Assembly (NCBI GenBank): GCA_002483465.1
Contig: DLHX01000001.1
Span: forward strand, 186,238-250,237
Source of the DNA: Micavibrio sp. UBA7657
GTDB taxonomy: Bacteria; Pseudomonadota; Alphaproteobacteria; Micavibrionales; Micavibrionaceae
Length of the DNA stretch: 64,000 bases
Reading direction: 5' to 3'
Shown: one piece after another, positions 17,158 through 25,293 of the stretch
Layout of the letters: every line of letters starts with the position of its first letter
How positions within the stretch are numbered: the stretch's first letter is position 1
The notes under the pieces: model-generated
The model's input: only the letters and a program-made list of their open reading frames with translations
Databases searched by the model: none
Told to the model about the DNA's origin: nothing
Translations under genes and position numbers: made by a program

Positions 17158-18384
17158 ATGAACGGATTAACAACCCAGCCTGTCATAATGCAGATTATTC
17201 CCGAACTGGGCCCCGGCGGGGCCGAACAGGGCTGCATCGACATCGCCGCCGAACTGGTGGCCAGCGGTGCGCAGGCCATCATCGTCTCGCATGGCGGCGC
17301 GCGCGTGCATGAACTGTCGCGTTTCGGCGCGGTTCATATCAACCTCCCGGTCCACAGTAAAAATCCGATCGTGATGTGGCAGAATGTCGTGCGCCTGCGC
17401 CAGATCATCCGCCGCTATAACGTCAATATCGTCCACGCCCGCTCCCGCGCACCCGCCTGGAGCGCGATGCAGGCCTGCAAAAAAACCAACGCCCATTTCA
17501 TCACGACATGCCACGCGCCTTATAACATCGCGGGCGAGAGCAAACGTTTCTACAACAGCTCCATCGCGCGCGGCGAACGCGTCATCGCCATATCTGAAAC
17601 CGTTGCGCAATATCTTCGCGATAATTACCGCCTCGATAATTCAAAAATCCGCGTCATCCCGCGCGGCATCGCGCTGGAAAAATTCCATCCGACCGCCGTC
17701 ACGCCTGAACGCCTGATTACACTCTCGCGCGAATGGCGCGTTCCCGACGGCGCAAATATCATCATGATGCCGGGCCGCATCACGCGCTGGAAAGGCCACC
17801 CGGTTTTGATCGAGGCCATCGCCCGTCTCGGACGTCGCGACATTTTCTGCGTCATGATCGGCTCCGACCAGGGCCGTAGCGAATACCGCCGCGAACTCGA
17901 AGATATGATCAACAACAAGGGCCTCGGCGGACGCGTCCGTATCGTCGATCACTGCAACGACATGCCCTCCGCTTACATGCTCGCCACCGTCGTTATTTCA
18001 GCATCGACCGATCCCGAAGGTTTTGGCCGTGTGCCAGTCGAGGCACAAGCTATGGGCCGCCCGATCATCGCATCCGATCACGGCGGCGCGCAGGAAACCA
18101 TTTTACGCGGCGAAACCGGCTGGCTTGTAAAACCCGGCGATCCCGCCGCGCTCGAAGCCGCGATCCACGAAGCGCTTGCCTTGAACCCGACCCAGCGCGC
18201 CATTCTCGCCACCCGCGCCATGTCGCATGTCGCCGCAAATTTCACGCGCGAACAGATGGCCGATAGAACGCTGAATGTGTACGCCGAATTGCTGCAGGGA
18301 AAATTGTTGGCGGCACAAGCACCGCAGCAGCCGTTCCATGGCAGCGCCGCACGTCACCCCGCCTTCCGCACCGCAGCTGAGTAA
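17158..18384 (+). CDS. Glycosyltransferase family 4
   Basis: 408 aa, GT-B fold. The N-terminal glycine-rich acceptor loop is ELGPGGAEQG. The C-terminal nucleotide-sugar domain has GRITRWKGHPVLIEA and the EX7E motif in EGFGRVPVE. These retaining enzymes transfer a sugar from an activated donor, typically in LPS core or exopolysaccharide assembly at the inner membrane. The stop directly abuts the ATG of a heptosyltransferase-like GT9 gene, so the pair is one operon, probably for surface glycan synthesis. Confidence 0.92.
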   Translation: MNGLTTQPVIMQIIPELGPGGAEQGCIDIAAELVASGAQAIIVSHGGARVHELSRFGAVHINLPVHSKNPIVMWQNVVRLRQIIRRYNVNIVHARSRAPAWSAMQACKKTNAHFITTCHAPYNIAGESKRFYNSSIARGERVIAISETVAQYLRDNYRLDNSKIRVIPRGIALEKFHPTAVTPERLITLSREWRVPDGANIIMMPGRITRWKGHPVLIEAIARLGRRDIFCVMIGSDQGRSEYRRELEDMINNKGLGGRVRIVDHCNDMPSAYMLATVVISASTDPEGFGRVPVEAQAMGRPIIASDHGGAQETILRGETGWLVKPGDPAALEAAIHEALALNPTQRAILATRAMSHVAANFTREQMADRTLNVYAELLQGKLLAAQAPQQPFHGSAARHPAFRTAAE

Positions 18385-19341
18385 ATGTCTGACGGCACGA
18401 AAATATTAATCATCAAGCTCGGTGCGCTTGGCGATTTTATCCAGGCGCTCGGCCCCATGGCCGCCATCCGCCGTCATCATCCCCACGCTAAAATCGTTCT
18501 TATGACCACGAAGCCTTTTGAGAAATTCGCAGAGGACTGCGGTTACTTCGACGGCGTACTGGTTGATGAACGCCCCGGCACATTCAACATTCCCGCCTGG
18601 CTGCGCCTTCGCAAAGATCTCAATTCGGAAAAATTCACCCGCGTCTACGATCTCCAGAACAACGACCGCACCGGATTCTATTTCAAACTTTTTTCAAAAA
18701 AACCGGAATGGGTCGGCATCGCCAAGGGCGCATCCCACCGCAACACTGATCCGGACCGATCCGTCGGCCACGCCTTCGACGGTCACGTACAAACCCTGCG
18801 CCTCGCGGGCATCAACGATATCAAAATCGACACGCTCGAATGGATGCAGGCCAACATCAGCTCCTTCCCGCTGCGCAAACCTTACGTGTTACTGATTCCC
18901 GGCTCTGCACCGGAGCGGCCTGAAAAACGCTGGCCCGCCGACCATTACGGACGCCTCGCACAGATCATCGTCCAGCTCGGTTTTCAGCCTGTCCTGATCG
19001 GCGGTCCGGCGGAAATCGATGCGATTGAACACATCCTCTATGCCTGCCCCGAGGCCGTGAATCTCGCCGGCCAGACTTCGCTGCAGCAGATCGCCGTGCT
19101 CGCCCGGGAAAGCGCCGCCGCCATCGGCAATGATACAGGCCCCATGCATTTGGTCGCCGCCACAGGCTGTCCCTGCCTCGCACTGTTTTCAAAAACCAGC
19201 AATCCCTTGAAACACGCGCCGATGGGCGCGCACGTCACGGTCATTCTTGAATCTGATCTGAAAAATCTGTCGCCGGAAAAAGTTCTGGAATCATTCCGCC
19301 CGCGACAGGAACCTCCTAAGAAGTCCGCTGCCTTACATTAG
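18385..19341 (+). CDS. Glycosyltransferase family 9 (heptosyltransferase-like)
   Basis: 318 aa. The N-terminal KLGALGDFIQALGPMAAIR is the ADP-heptose:LPS heptosyltransferase signature, and AIGNDTGPMHLVAATG is the nucleotide-sugar-binding loop. It probably adds a heptose or related sugar to lipid A core at the cytoplasmic face of the inner membrane. Its ATG follows the GT4 stop with no spacing, so translation is coupled. A gene-end palindrome starts at its stop codon. Confidence 0.92.
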   Translation: MSDGTKILIIKLGALGDFIQALGPMAAIRRHHPHAKIVLMTTKPFEKFAEDCGYFDGVLVDERPGTFNIPAWLRLRKDLNSEKFTRVYDLQNNDRTGFYFKLFSKKPEWVGIAKGASHRNTDPDRSVGHAFDGHVQTLRLAGINDIKIDTLEWMQANISSFPLRKPYVLLIPGSAPERPEKRWPADHYGRLAQIIVQLGFQPVLIGGPAEIDAIEHILYACPEAVNLAGQTSLQQIAVLARESAAAIGNDTGPMHLVAATGCPCLALFSKTSNPLKHAPMGAHVTVILESDLKNLSPEKVLESFRPRQEPPKKSAALH

Positions 19342-19349
19342 TCCATATT

Positions 19350-19474
19350 TTCAATTGAAGGATTTTGTGGCGAAAATGCCGGTTTTCGAGAACCGTATCG
19401 CAGAATACGTTGTGGTATTTGAGAAACGGAAGCGCAGAAAAACGGCATTTGCAGCCCAAAAGGCGATAATTGAA
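19350..19474. repeat. Gene-end palindrome, copy 3
   Basis: 125 bp between convergent genes. The outer arms TTCAATT (19350-19356) and AATTGAA (19468-19474) match. Further out, ATTAGT and ACTAAT, which hold the two stop codons, extend the pairing. The inner arms GGCGAAAATGCCGG and CGGCATTTGCAGCC pair with few mismatches, and AATAC/GTATT closes the apical part. Confidence 0.85.
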
Positions 19475-19478
19475 TGCA

Positions 19479-19799
19479 CTAATCGTGTTTCTTGTCGTGC
19501 ACTTCTTCCGGGCTGTAAATATCGTAGAGGCACTTCAACACATGCTCGATCGCCTTGTCGCTCAGCGAATAATAAATCGTCTGGGCATGGCGGCGGTTAT
19601 TCACCAGACCGTCGCGGCGTAATCTCGCAAGATGCTGTGAAAGGGCCGACTGGCTGAGGCCGACGATTTTTTCCAGCTCGCCGACATTCTTCTCGCCCCT
19701 GTACAGGGCGCAAACCACCATCAACCTTTTCTCGTTGGACAGCGCCTTGAGAAGATTGACCGCGACTTCTACGTTCCGTTCGACATCCTGGATATCCAT
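19479..19799 (-). CDS. ArsR family regulator, BigR/SqrR-like
   Basis: 106 aa, a dimeric winged-helix repressor. The recognition region GLSQSALSQHLARLRRDGLV is typical. There is no CxC metal site in the recognition helix. Two cysteines at residues 30 (MVVCALYRGEK) and 90 (VLKCLYDIY) sit where BigR/SqrR persulfide sensors carry their reactive pair, so it may sense sulfide or redox stress; this is inference. No sulfide-oxidation genes are adjacent, so the target is unknown. The SD is weak. Confidence 0.85.
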   Translation of the reverse strand: MDIQDVERNVEVAVNLLKALSNEKRLMVVCALYRGEKNVGELEKIVGLSQSALSQHLARLRRDGLVNNRRHAQTIYYSLSDKAIEHVLKCLYDIYSPEEVHDKKHD

Positions 19800-19972
19800 A
19801 TGTCTGCCCGACCTTAAAGCCCCGGCTTGCCTGACAATGATCTCCGGGCCCGGGGCGAGCTTAGGAAAACATTACTACCCAGAATAGCAGCGCCATAAAT
19901 TACGATAGGGATGGTTTTGTCAATACTAAGCTGGAAATAACAATCGAGGCAATAAAATCCGGGTGAAATAAA

Positions 19973-20767
19973 TTACCCCGATTGGCTCATTTCGCTTTTC
20001 GTCGGTAACGCGCGCTGAAGGCGGCTGGCCAGCGAATCAGGGAGGAGCGACAAACACCGTGCCGCAAAATAAACCGGCCACGGAAAAGCGATGCGCCCCC
20101 GCCTCTTTGCGATTCCATTTGCTATAATATTTGCGGCCTTATCCGCCTCCATCAGGAACGGCATCGGAAATTCATTCACATCCGTGATCCGCGACTTTAC
20201 GAACCCTGGGCATATGACATGAACACTCACACCCGTTCCGCTTAACGCGCCCCGCAGCGCCTCGCCATAAAGCCTTACCGCGCCCTTGCTCGCTGAATAG
20301 GCGGGCGCGCCCGGCCAGCCGCGAAACCCCGCCAGCGAACTCATCAACGCGATATGTCCCGCCTGCCTCGCGATCATGCGCGGCAATAACGGCTCAATCG
20401 TATTGAGCTTGCCGCTTAAGTTTATATCGAACAGCTGCCGCGTCTGCTCGGCTTTCTCGCCGGATTTACTCGAACCCATCCCCGCCGATATCCCGGCATT
20501 GGCGATCAGAAGATCCACCGGCAATGCATCGTCCGCCTGCTCCAGCCAGAGCTTCATCTCCGCCCGGTCGGTCACGCACAGGATTTTAGCCTCTACATCC
20601 GCACCGCGATCCCGGCATTTATTCGCAATATTCGCCAGCCGCTCTTCGTTCCGTCCGTTCAGCGTCAGCCGCACGCCCGGCGCGGCATAATGCAGCGCCA
20701 GCGCCTCGCCGATCCCGCTCGACGCGCCTGTAATGACAATATGTTTAAATTTGGTTTCTTTTGTCAC
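19973..20767 (-). CDS. Short-chain dehydrogenase/reductase
   Basis: 264 aa from the GTG at 20767. The cofactor loop is GASSGIG (14-20), with an NAG motif (IANAGIS), catalytic Ser in ALMSSLAG and YSASK, a classical SDR NAD(P)H oxidoreductase. A hydrophobic C-terminal part (FPWPVYFAARCLSLLP) suggests membrane association, as in DltE-like members. A second in-frame GTG at 20785 arises from a local 18-bp duplication. The inner GTG is preferred because AGGGG is better placed and the Rossmann strand follows at once. A REP-type palindrome lies just upstream. Confidence 0.88.
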   Translation of the reverse strand: MTKETKFKHIVITGASSGIGEALALHYAAPGVRLTLNGRNEERLANIANKCRDRGADVEAKILCVTDRAEMKLWLEQADDALPVDLLIANAGISAGMGSSKSGEKAEQTRQLFDINLSGKLNTIEPLLPRMIARQAGHIALMSSLAGFRGWPGAPAYSASKGAVRLYGEALRGALSGTGVSVHVICPGFVKSRITDVNEFPMPFLMEADKAANIIANGIAKRRGRIAFPWPVYFAARCLSLLPDSLASRLQRALPTKSEMSQSG

Positions 20768-20798
20768 CCGGCCCCTTTTTGTCACCCGGCCCCCACTT

Positions 20799-21168
20799 TG
20801 TCATCCCGGCGAAAGCCGGGATCGGGTAAACTAATGCTCATGCCTTACCATGTTTATATTTTAACGACGAAAAAGAACACCACATTATACACGGGAGTGA
20901 CTTCCGATTTGCAAAGCCGTATCTGGCAGCACAAGGAAGGCTTGATCGAAGGTTTTTCTAAAAAAATACAGCGTTAATAAACTGGTTTATGCTGAAGAAT
21001 ATCAAAATATTGAGGAAGCTATTCATCGCGAAAAGTGCATAAAAGAATGGAAACGGGCCTGGAAAATAGAATTGATTGAAAAAGCAAATCCGGGCTGGAA
21101 TGATTTATACGGAGCTTTATAATAACCCGATCCCTCCCGGCAAAAGCCGGGATCACGACGGGATGACA
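20799..21168. mobile_element. REP-like palindrome carrying a GIY-YIG gene in its loop (copy A)
   Basis: The left arm (20799-20828) starts TGTCATCCCGG and ends GGGATCGGGTA. The right arm (21123-21168) is its inverted counterpart, starting TAACCCGATCCC and ending CGGGATGACA. The GIY-YIG reading frame fills the space exactly, and its stop codon touches the right arm. The solo full palindrome at 47888 has only a short loop in the same place. The unit lies between an SDR gene and gmk. Confidence 0.75.
20834..21122 (+). pseudogene. GIY-YIG endonuclease, frameshifted
   Basis: The first frame reads MLMPYHVYILTTKKNTTLYTG...GFSKK and stops at 20977. The second frame continues YSVNKLVYAEEYQNIEEAI...NPGWNDLYGAL to 21122. 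Removing one A from the A7 run at about 20960 rejoins them into a full single-domain GIY-YIG protein of about 95 aa, similar to the intact gene at 57242. It is either a slippage mutation or a homopolymer sequencing error. The family is a small stand-alone nuclease (YhbQ/UPF0213-like) with unproven cellular role. Confidence 0.8.
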
Positions 21169-21181
21169 GTATAGGGATAGA

Positions 21182-21823
21182 ATGACCGAAATTAAACGCC
21201 GCGGCCTGATGTATGTGATGTCCAGCCCCTCGGGCGCCGGAAAAACCACCATCACGCGCGCACTCCTTAAAAATAACGAGGACGTCACGATCTCGGTGTC
21301 CTGCACCACGCGTCCGCGCCGTGCCGGCGAAGCCCACAAGCAGGATTACAATTTCGTCTCCGTCGATGAATTCCGCAACATGGTCGACAACCGCGAAATG
21401 CTCGAGCACGCGAAAGTTTTCGACAATTACTACGGTACGCCCAAAGCACCCGTCGAAGCCGCGCTTGAATCCGGCAAGGACGTCCTCTTCGATATCGACT
21501 GGCAGGGCACACAGCAGCTTTGCGAATTCGCCCGCGAGGATGTCGTCAGCGTCTTCGTACTGCCGCCCTCACGCAAGGCGCTTGAAGATCGCCTGCGCGA
21601 CCGCGCCAAGGACACCAAGGAAACGGAAGAACAGATTCAGCACCGCATGTCCAAGGCTGCCGACGAAATGTCGCACTACATGGAATACGACTACGTCATC
21701 ATCAATAAGGACGTGAACAAGGCGATTGCGAAGGCACAGCTTATCCTGGATGCCGAACGTTTGAAGCGCACACGTGCGAAAGGTCTCTCTGGTTTCGTTA
21801 GGGGACTTATTAGCGGCCTTTAG
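21182..21823 (+). CDS. gmk: Guanylate kinase
   Basis: 213 aa. It phosphorylates GMP to GDP with ATP. The P-loop is SSPSGAGKTT near residues 14-23. The GMP-binding region includes SCTTRPRRAGE and DYNFVS, and the lid region RDRAKDTKETEEQIQHR is present. The ATG follows AGGGATAGA. A REP-GIY unit ends 13 bp before the start. It overlaps convergent rsmA by 14 bp. Confidence 0.96.
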   Translation: MTEIKRRGLMYVMSSPSGAGKTTITRALLKNNEDVTISVSCTTRPRRAGEAHKQDYNFVSVDEFRNMVDNREMLEHAKVFDNYYGTPKAPVEAALESGKDVLFDIDWQGTQQLCEFAREDVVSVFVLPPSRKALEDRLRDRAKDTKETEEQIQHRMSKAADEMSHYMEYDYVIINKDVNKAIAKAQLILDAERLKRTRAKGLSGFVRGLISGL

Positions 21824-22637
21824 CCAGGTTTATAAAATCCTGCACGCTTAAATTCTCTGCACGTAAAGTCGGATCGATGCCCAGGCGCTCCAGCCCTTCC
21901 GCATAATCCTTCAAACTTGTTCTTATCATCTTGCGCCGCTGGCCGAACGCCGCCGCCGTCACTTTTTCCACGCTGCGGAAATCCGGCGCGTCAATCGCAA
22001 GTTTTTTCGGTACGAAATGCACGACGCTGCTTGAAACTTTCGGCGGCGGCGTAAAGGCCGAGGGCGGCAGATCAAAACAAATCCTGCACTCGCACATCCA
22101 CTGCGCGATCACCGCCAGACGTCCGAATGTCTTGCTCCCCGGCGCGGCAACAATTCTTTCCGCAACTTCCTTCTGGAACATCAGCGTCATGGAATCATAC
22201 GCGCCCGGCTTTTCCCGTATTTCCTTCAGCCAGTTCGTCAGCAGCACCGTCGCAATGTTATAGGGCAGGTTCGCGACAACCGCTTTCGGCCCTTCAGCCA
22301 GAGCCTGATAATTCACGCGCAGCGCATCGCCCTGCACAATCTCCACACGCTCACCGGTTAAGTTCTGCAGCGCCGCCACCGCGCGCAAATCGAACTCTAC
22401 CGCGATAATCTTTGCGGCATTCGAACCAATCAAACTCCGCGTCAATCCGCCCGGCCCCGGCCCGATTTCAAAAACCGTCTTGCCGGACAGATCGCCCGCC
22501 TGCCGCACGATCTTGTCAGTAATATTCATATCAAGAAGGAAATTCTGCCCCAGCGCTTTTTTCGCGCGCAGATCATGCGCCGCGATCACATCGCGCAGCG
22601 GTGGCAGATTCTTTAGGAAATCATCAGGATTCGACAC
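21810..22637 (-). CDS. rsmA: 16S rRNA dimethyladenosine transferase
   Basis: 275 aa (KsgA). It dimethylates A1518 and A1519 in 16S rRNA. Motifs: KKALGQNFLLD at the N-terminus, motif I EIGPGPGGLT, acidic VEFDLRA, catalytic NLPYNIAT. It starts at a GTG whose codon lies within the end of surA (14-nt overlap), so it is translationally coupled to surA. The pdxA gene that often separates surA and rsmA is absent here. The 3' end overlaps gmk tail to tail. Confidence 0.96.
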   Translation of the reverse strand: MSNPDDFLKNLPPLRDVIAAHDLRAKKALGQNFLLDMNITDKIVRQAGDLSGKTVFEIGPGPGGLTRSLIGSNAAKIIAVEFDLRAVAALQNLTGERVEIVQGDALRVNYQALAEGPKAVVANLPYNIATVLLTNWLKEIREKPGAYDSMTLMFQKEVAERIVAAPGSKTFGRLAVIAQWMCECRICFDLPPSAFTPPPKVSSSVVHFVPKKLAIDAPDFRSVEKVTAAAFGQRRKMIRTSLKDYAEGLERLGIDPTLRAENLSVQDFINLAKGR

Positions 22638-23565
22638 GGGTCTCGATAAAGGCCGTAGTCTTCAGCTCCATAAGCTGGCGCTCCTGCATACGCTCGAGCC
22701 GTTGCAGGCCGAGCGTCTGCGTCACCTGCTCACGTGACGGGATCGTCTCGTCGCTCACCGTGCGCAGATCGCGCAGGAATAAAATGTGATATCCATCAGT
22801 TGTGCGCACCGGGTTGCTTACGCCGTTCTTCTGCATGCCGGTCAGCGCCGCATCCAGCTCCGGCTCCAGTTGTCCTTCGCGTACCCAGCCCAGATCGCCG
22901 CCCTGCTCGGCCCCTGCGGCGCCTGAGAATTGCTGCGCCAGCTTGAAGAACTCCGCCTTGCCGGAATTGATCTCCTGCACCAGCCTGTTCGCAAGCTGCT
23001 GCGCGTCGGCGTCAGGACTGTTCTCGTTTACGGGCAGGAAAATTTCCGCCACTCTGTATTCCGATTTTCCCTTGGCGTTCTGCACGCGGGAGAGGAAATC
23101 ATCGATATCGCTGTCCGTCACTTCTACCTGCGGCCGCATGACTTTCTGGATGACCTTCGACCACCCTATCTGCGCCTTGATCTGGCGCTCCAGCGTCGCA
23201 GGGCTGATCCCGTCATGCTGCATCGCGCTGCGGAATTGTTCGATAGTCAGGTTGTTCTGCTGCGCGAGCATCGCAAAGCCAGAATTGATTTCGTCCTGCG
23301 ACACCGAGAGCTCAAGGCGGTTCGCTTCCTGCATTTTCAGCTGCTCCTCGATCAAATCGTTCAGAACCTGGCGCAGAAGTTTTTGCTGGATTTCCTTCGT
23401 CGCGGGCAGACGTGTCGACGCGATGATCATCCGCAGGCGGTCGTTAAGGTCCGTTATGCTGATCGCATCCTGGTTGACGACGGCGGCAATGCCTTCGGTG
23501 CTCGCGCGCGCCGGTGCCATCGGCAGCATCAGCGCAAGAGTGAGGACGAGGAGGATAATCCGCAT
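22624..23565 (-). CDS. surA: SurA-like periplasmic peptidyl-prolyl isomerase
   Basis: 313 aa from the ATG at 23565, chosen because the Sec signal peptide MRIILLVLTLALMLPMAPA begins there; an upstream in-frame start at 23625 would precede it by 20 residues. A SurA N-terminal chaperone region (AAVVNQDAISITDLNDRL) is followed by one parvulin domain (EYRVAEIFLPV, GGDLGWVREGQL, GYHILFLRD). It helps outer-membrane beta-barrel proteins fold. E. coli SurA has two parvulin domains; one is clear here. It overlaps rsmA. Confidence 0.9.
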   Translation of the reverse strand: MRIILLVLTLALMLPMAPARASTEGIAAVVNQDAISITDLNDRLRMIIASTRLPATKEIQQKLLRQVLNDLIEEQLKMQEANRLELSVSQDEINSGFAMLAQQNNLTIEQFRSAMQHDGISPATLERQIKAQIGWSKVIQKVMRPQVEVTDSDIDDFLSRVQNAKGKSEYRVAEIFLPVNENSPDADAQQLANRLVQEINSGKAEFFKLAQQFSGAAGAEQGGDLGWVREGQLEPELDAALTGMQKNGVSNPVRTTDGYHILFLRDLRTVSDETIPSREQVTQTLGLQRLERMQERQLMELKTTAFIETRVES

Positions 23566-23628
23566 GGTGATTGCTCTTTGTGTTGTTGAGACCGCTATAT
23601 AATACTGTTTTTCACGCTCTTGCAAACT

Positions 23629-24582
23629 TTACGCGGCGTGCTTGTTCGCGAACTTTCCGCCCGGACGATAGCTTTCCAGATAGGTCGGTAAAATAGCTTC
23701 CGGCGCGGTCGGCGTAATACCTAAATCTTCAAGCTTCAGCGCATCATTCGCGATCACGTAATCGGTTTTCAGCGATTCCACCTGGTCCGGCGTCAGCAGC
23801 GGCGACGGCAGCATGGCCATGAAACACGCCTGCATTTTCGCAACGCCCCACGGCAGGTTAACCAGCGGCCTTGAACGTCCCGTATAATGAAACAGCATTT
23901 CGTAGATCTCACGGAAGCTCAAAGTCTCCGGACCGGCCAGCTCGAAAATTTTCCCTGCGGCTGCAGGCTCAAGCGCGGCAACAATCACCGCATCCGCAAC
24001 ATCGCCGACATATACCGGCTGGAACTTCGTCTGCCCGCCGCCGATCAAAGGCAGTACAGGCATGATGCGCGCGAGCTTTGCGAATTTATTAAAGAAATTA
24101 TCGTCCGCACCGAAAATCACGCTCGGGCGCATAATCGTCGCCGCCGGAAACGCGGCTATAATCGCGCGCTCACCTTCCAGCTTCGTCTTCGCATATTGCG
24201 AATTATCCTGTTCGATATTCGGAATCGAAATATGGATGAAGCGCTTCACATCTTCATCGGCGCACGCTTGCGCAATCGTACCCGGCAGCTCCGCCTGTAC
24301 GCGTTTGAAATCGCCCTTGCGGCGCTCGTACAAAATCCCGATACAGTTAACGACAATCTCCGCCCCGCGCACAGCCTGGGCGATGCTCGCCGGATTTTTA
24401 TAGTCGCACGCGAACGGCACGATCTGCCCGACGAACCCCGCCGTGCGCAAAAAAAACGCGCTCTCCGGCACCCGGCTCGCCACCTTGACCGTATAGCCCT
24501 TCCGCGCCAGGCCGCGCACAACCTGCCGTCCGACAAAGCCCGTACCGCCAAAAACAGTCGCTATTTTCGCTGGTGTGCTCAT
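23629..24582 (-). CDS. NDUFA9-like NAD-dependent epimerase family protein
   Basis: 317 aa, an atypical SDR with GGTGFVG at residues 12-18 for NAD(P) binding. The spaced features NCIGILYERRKGDF, YAKTKLEGERA and MRPSVIFGADDNFFNKFA match the alphaproteobacterial relatives of the mitochondrial complex I accessory subunit NDUFA9. It may associate with complex I or act in quinone/lipid metabolism; neither is shown here. It ends 63 nt before the surA start and may share its transcript. Confidence 0.88.
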   Translation of the reverse strand: MSTPAKIATVFGGTGFVGRQVVRGLARKGYTVKVASRVPESAFFLRTAGFVGQIVPFACDYKNPASIAQAVRGAEIVVNCIGILYERRKGDFKRVQAELPGTIAQACADEDVKRFIHISIPNIEQDNSQYAKTKLEGERAIIAAFPAATIMRPSVIFGADDNFFNKFAKLARIMPVLPLIGGGQTKFQPVYVGDVADAVIVAALEPAAAGKIFELAGPETLSFREIYEMLFHYTGRSRPLVNLPWGVAKMQACFMAMLPSPLLTPDQVESLKTDYVIANDALKLEDLGITPTAPEAILPTYLESYRPGGKFANKHAA

Positions 24583-24695
24583 GATCCATAAGCCTTTCTA
24601 TTGCATAAAGAATATGAACTTCTAACGCTTCGAAGTCCAGCCACCCTGCGCCATTTTCTTTACATAATTTAATTTATTCGTTATCGTCCCACCCC

Positions 24696-25271
24696 ATGAG
24701 CAGTGACAAAAAACCCGGGCAAATAATCGTGACCAAAAAAGCGGATGCATTTTGCCGTGCCGTTGAAAAACCCGGCGCCCCGATAGTCATTTTTAACCGT
24801 CCGGAAAAATACCATGGCCTTTCGAAAGAAAAGATAGAGGAATCTTTTAGATCATGGGCATGGACCCAGCGGAGATACCACCATCCGGGAATAGTTCATA
24901 CTACGTCAGACGCCGTAAGCATACATAGCGCAGAGCTCCCCGACACGGCACGCAACTACCTTCTCGAGTTAAAAGGCATCTTCGAACGTCTTTCAGGTCT
25001 CGGTTTCCTCAATTCCAGTATTTATGTGCTGCAAAGTTCCGACGGCATGATGGGACGAGCCGGGAAGAAACGCGTATCGCCTGTGCTGATGGCGCACTGG
25101 ACAGCTGCGGGTAATGGGGCCATGACACCCAAACAAAGAGAAATCCTCCCGGAGGGCAGTCTTGGCTTCTTCCCTGCAAACTCAGATGTTCCTCTGCATG
25201 GATACAATAACAATAGTCATTCATCTGTCTCGGTTATTGTCGTACCCACTTTTATGCCTCCAAAATTTTAA
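24696..25271 (+). CDS. Hypothetical protein
   Basis: 191 aa, no signal peptide or membrane helix. Distinct segments are FCRAVEKPGAPIVIFNRP, ESFRSWAWTQRRYHHPG and, near the end, GSLGFFPANSDVPLHGYNN followed by SVSVIVVPTF. The last part has a beta-strand pattern with His and Asn residues that might belong to a cupin-like fold, but this is a guess. The ribosome site is weak. It is divergent from the NDUFA9-like gene and convergent with uvrD. Confidence 0.55.
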   Translation: MSSDKKPGQIIVTKKADAFCRAVEKPGAPIVIFNRPEKYHGLSKEKIEESFRSWAWTQRRYHHPGIVHTTSDAVSIHSAELPDTARNYLLELKGIFERLSGLGFLNSSIYVLQSSDGMMGRAGKKRVSPVLMAHWTAAGNGAMTPKQREILPEGSLGFFPANSDVPLHGYNNNSHSSVSVIVVPTFMPPKF

Positions 25272-25293
25272 CTTTAGGGCGTGTGCCTTAAAA

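Noticed and set aside
19355..19474. Short frames across the gene-end palindromes as real peptides
   Set aside because: The similar peptides they give at 16203 and 19350 follow from shared DNA, with no starts or ribosome sites; the elements are intergenic structures.
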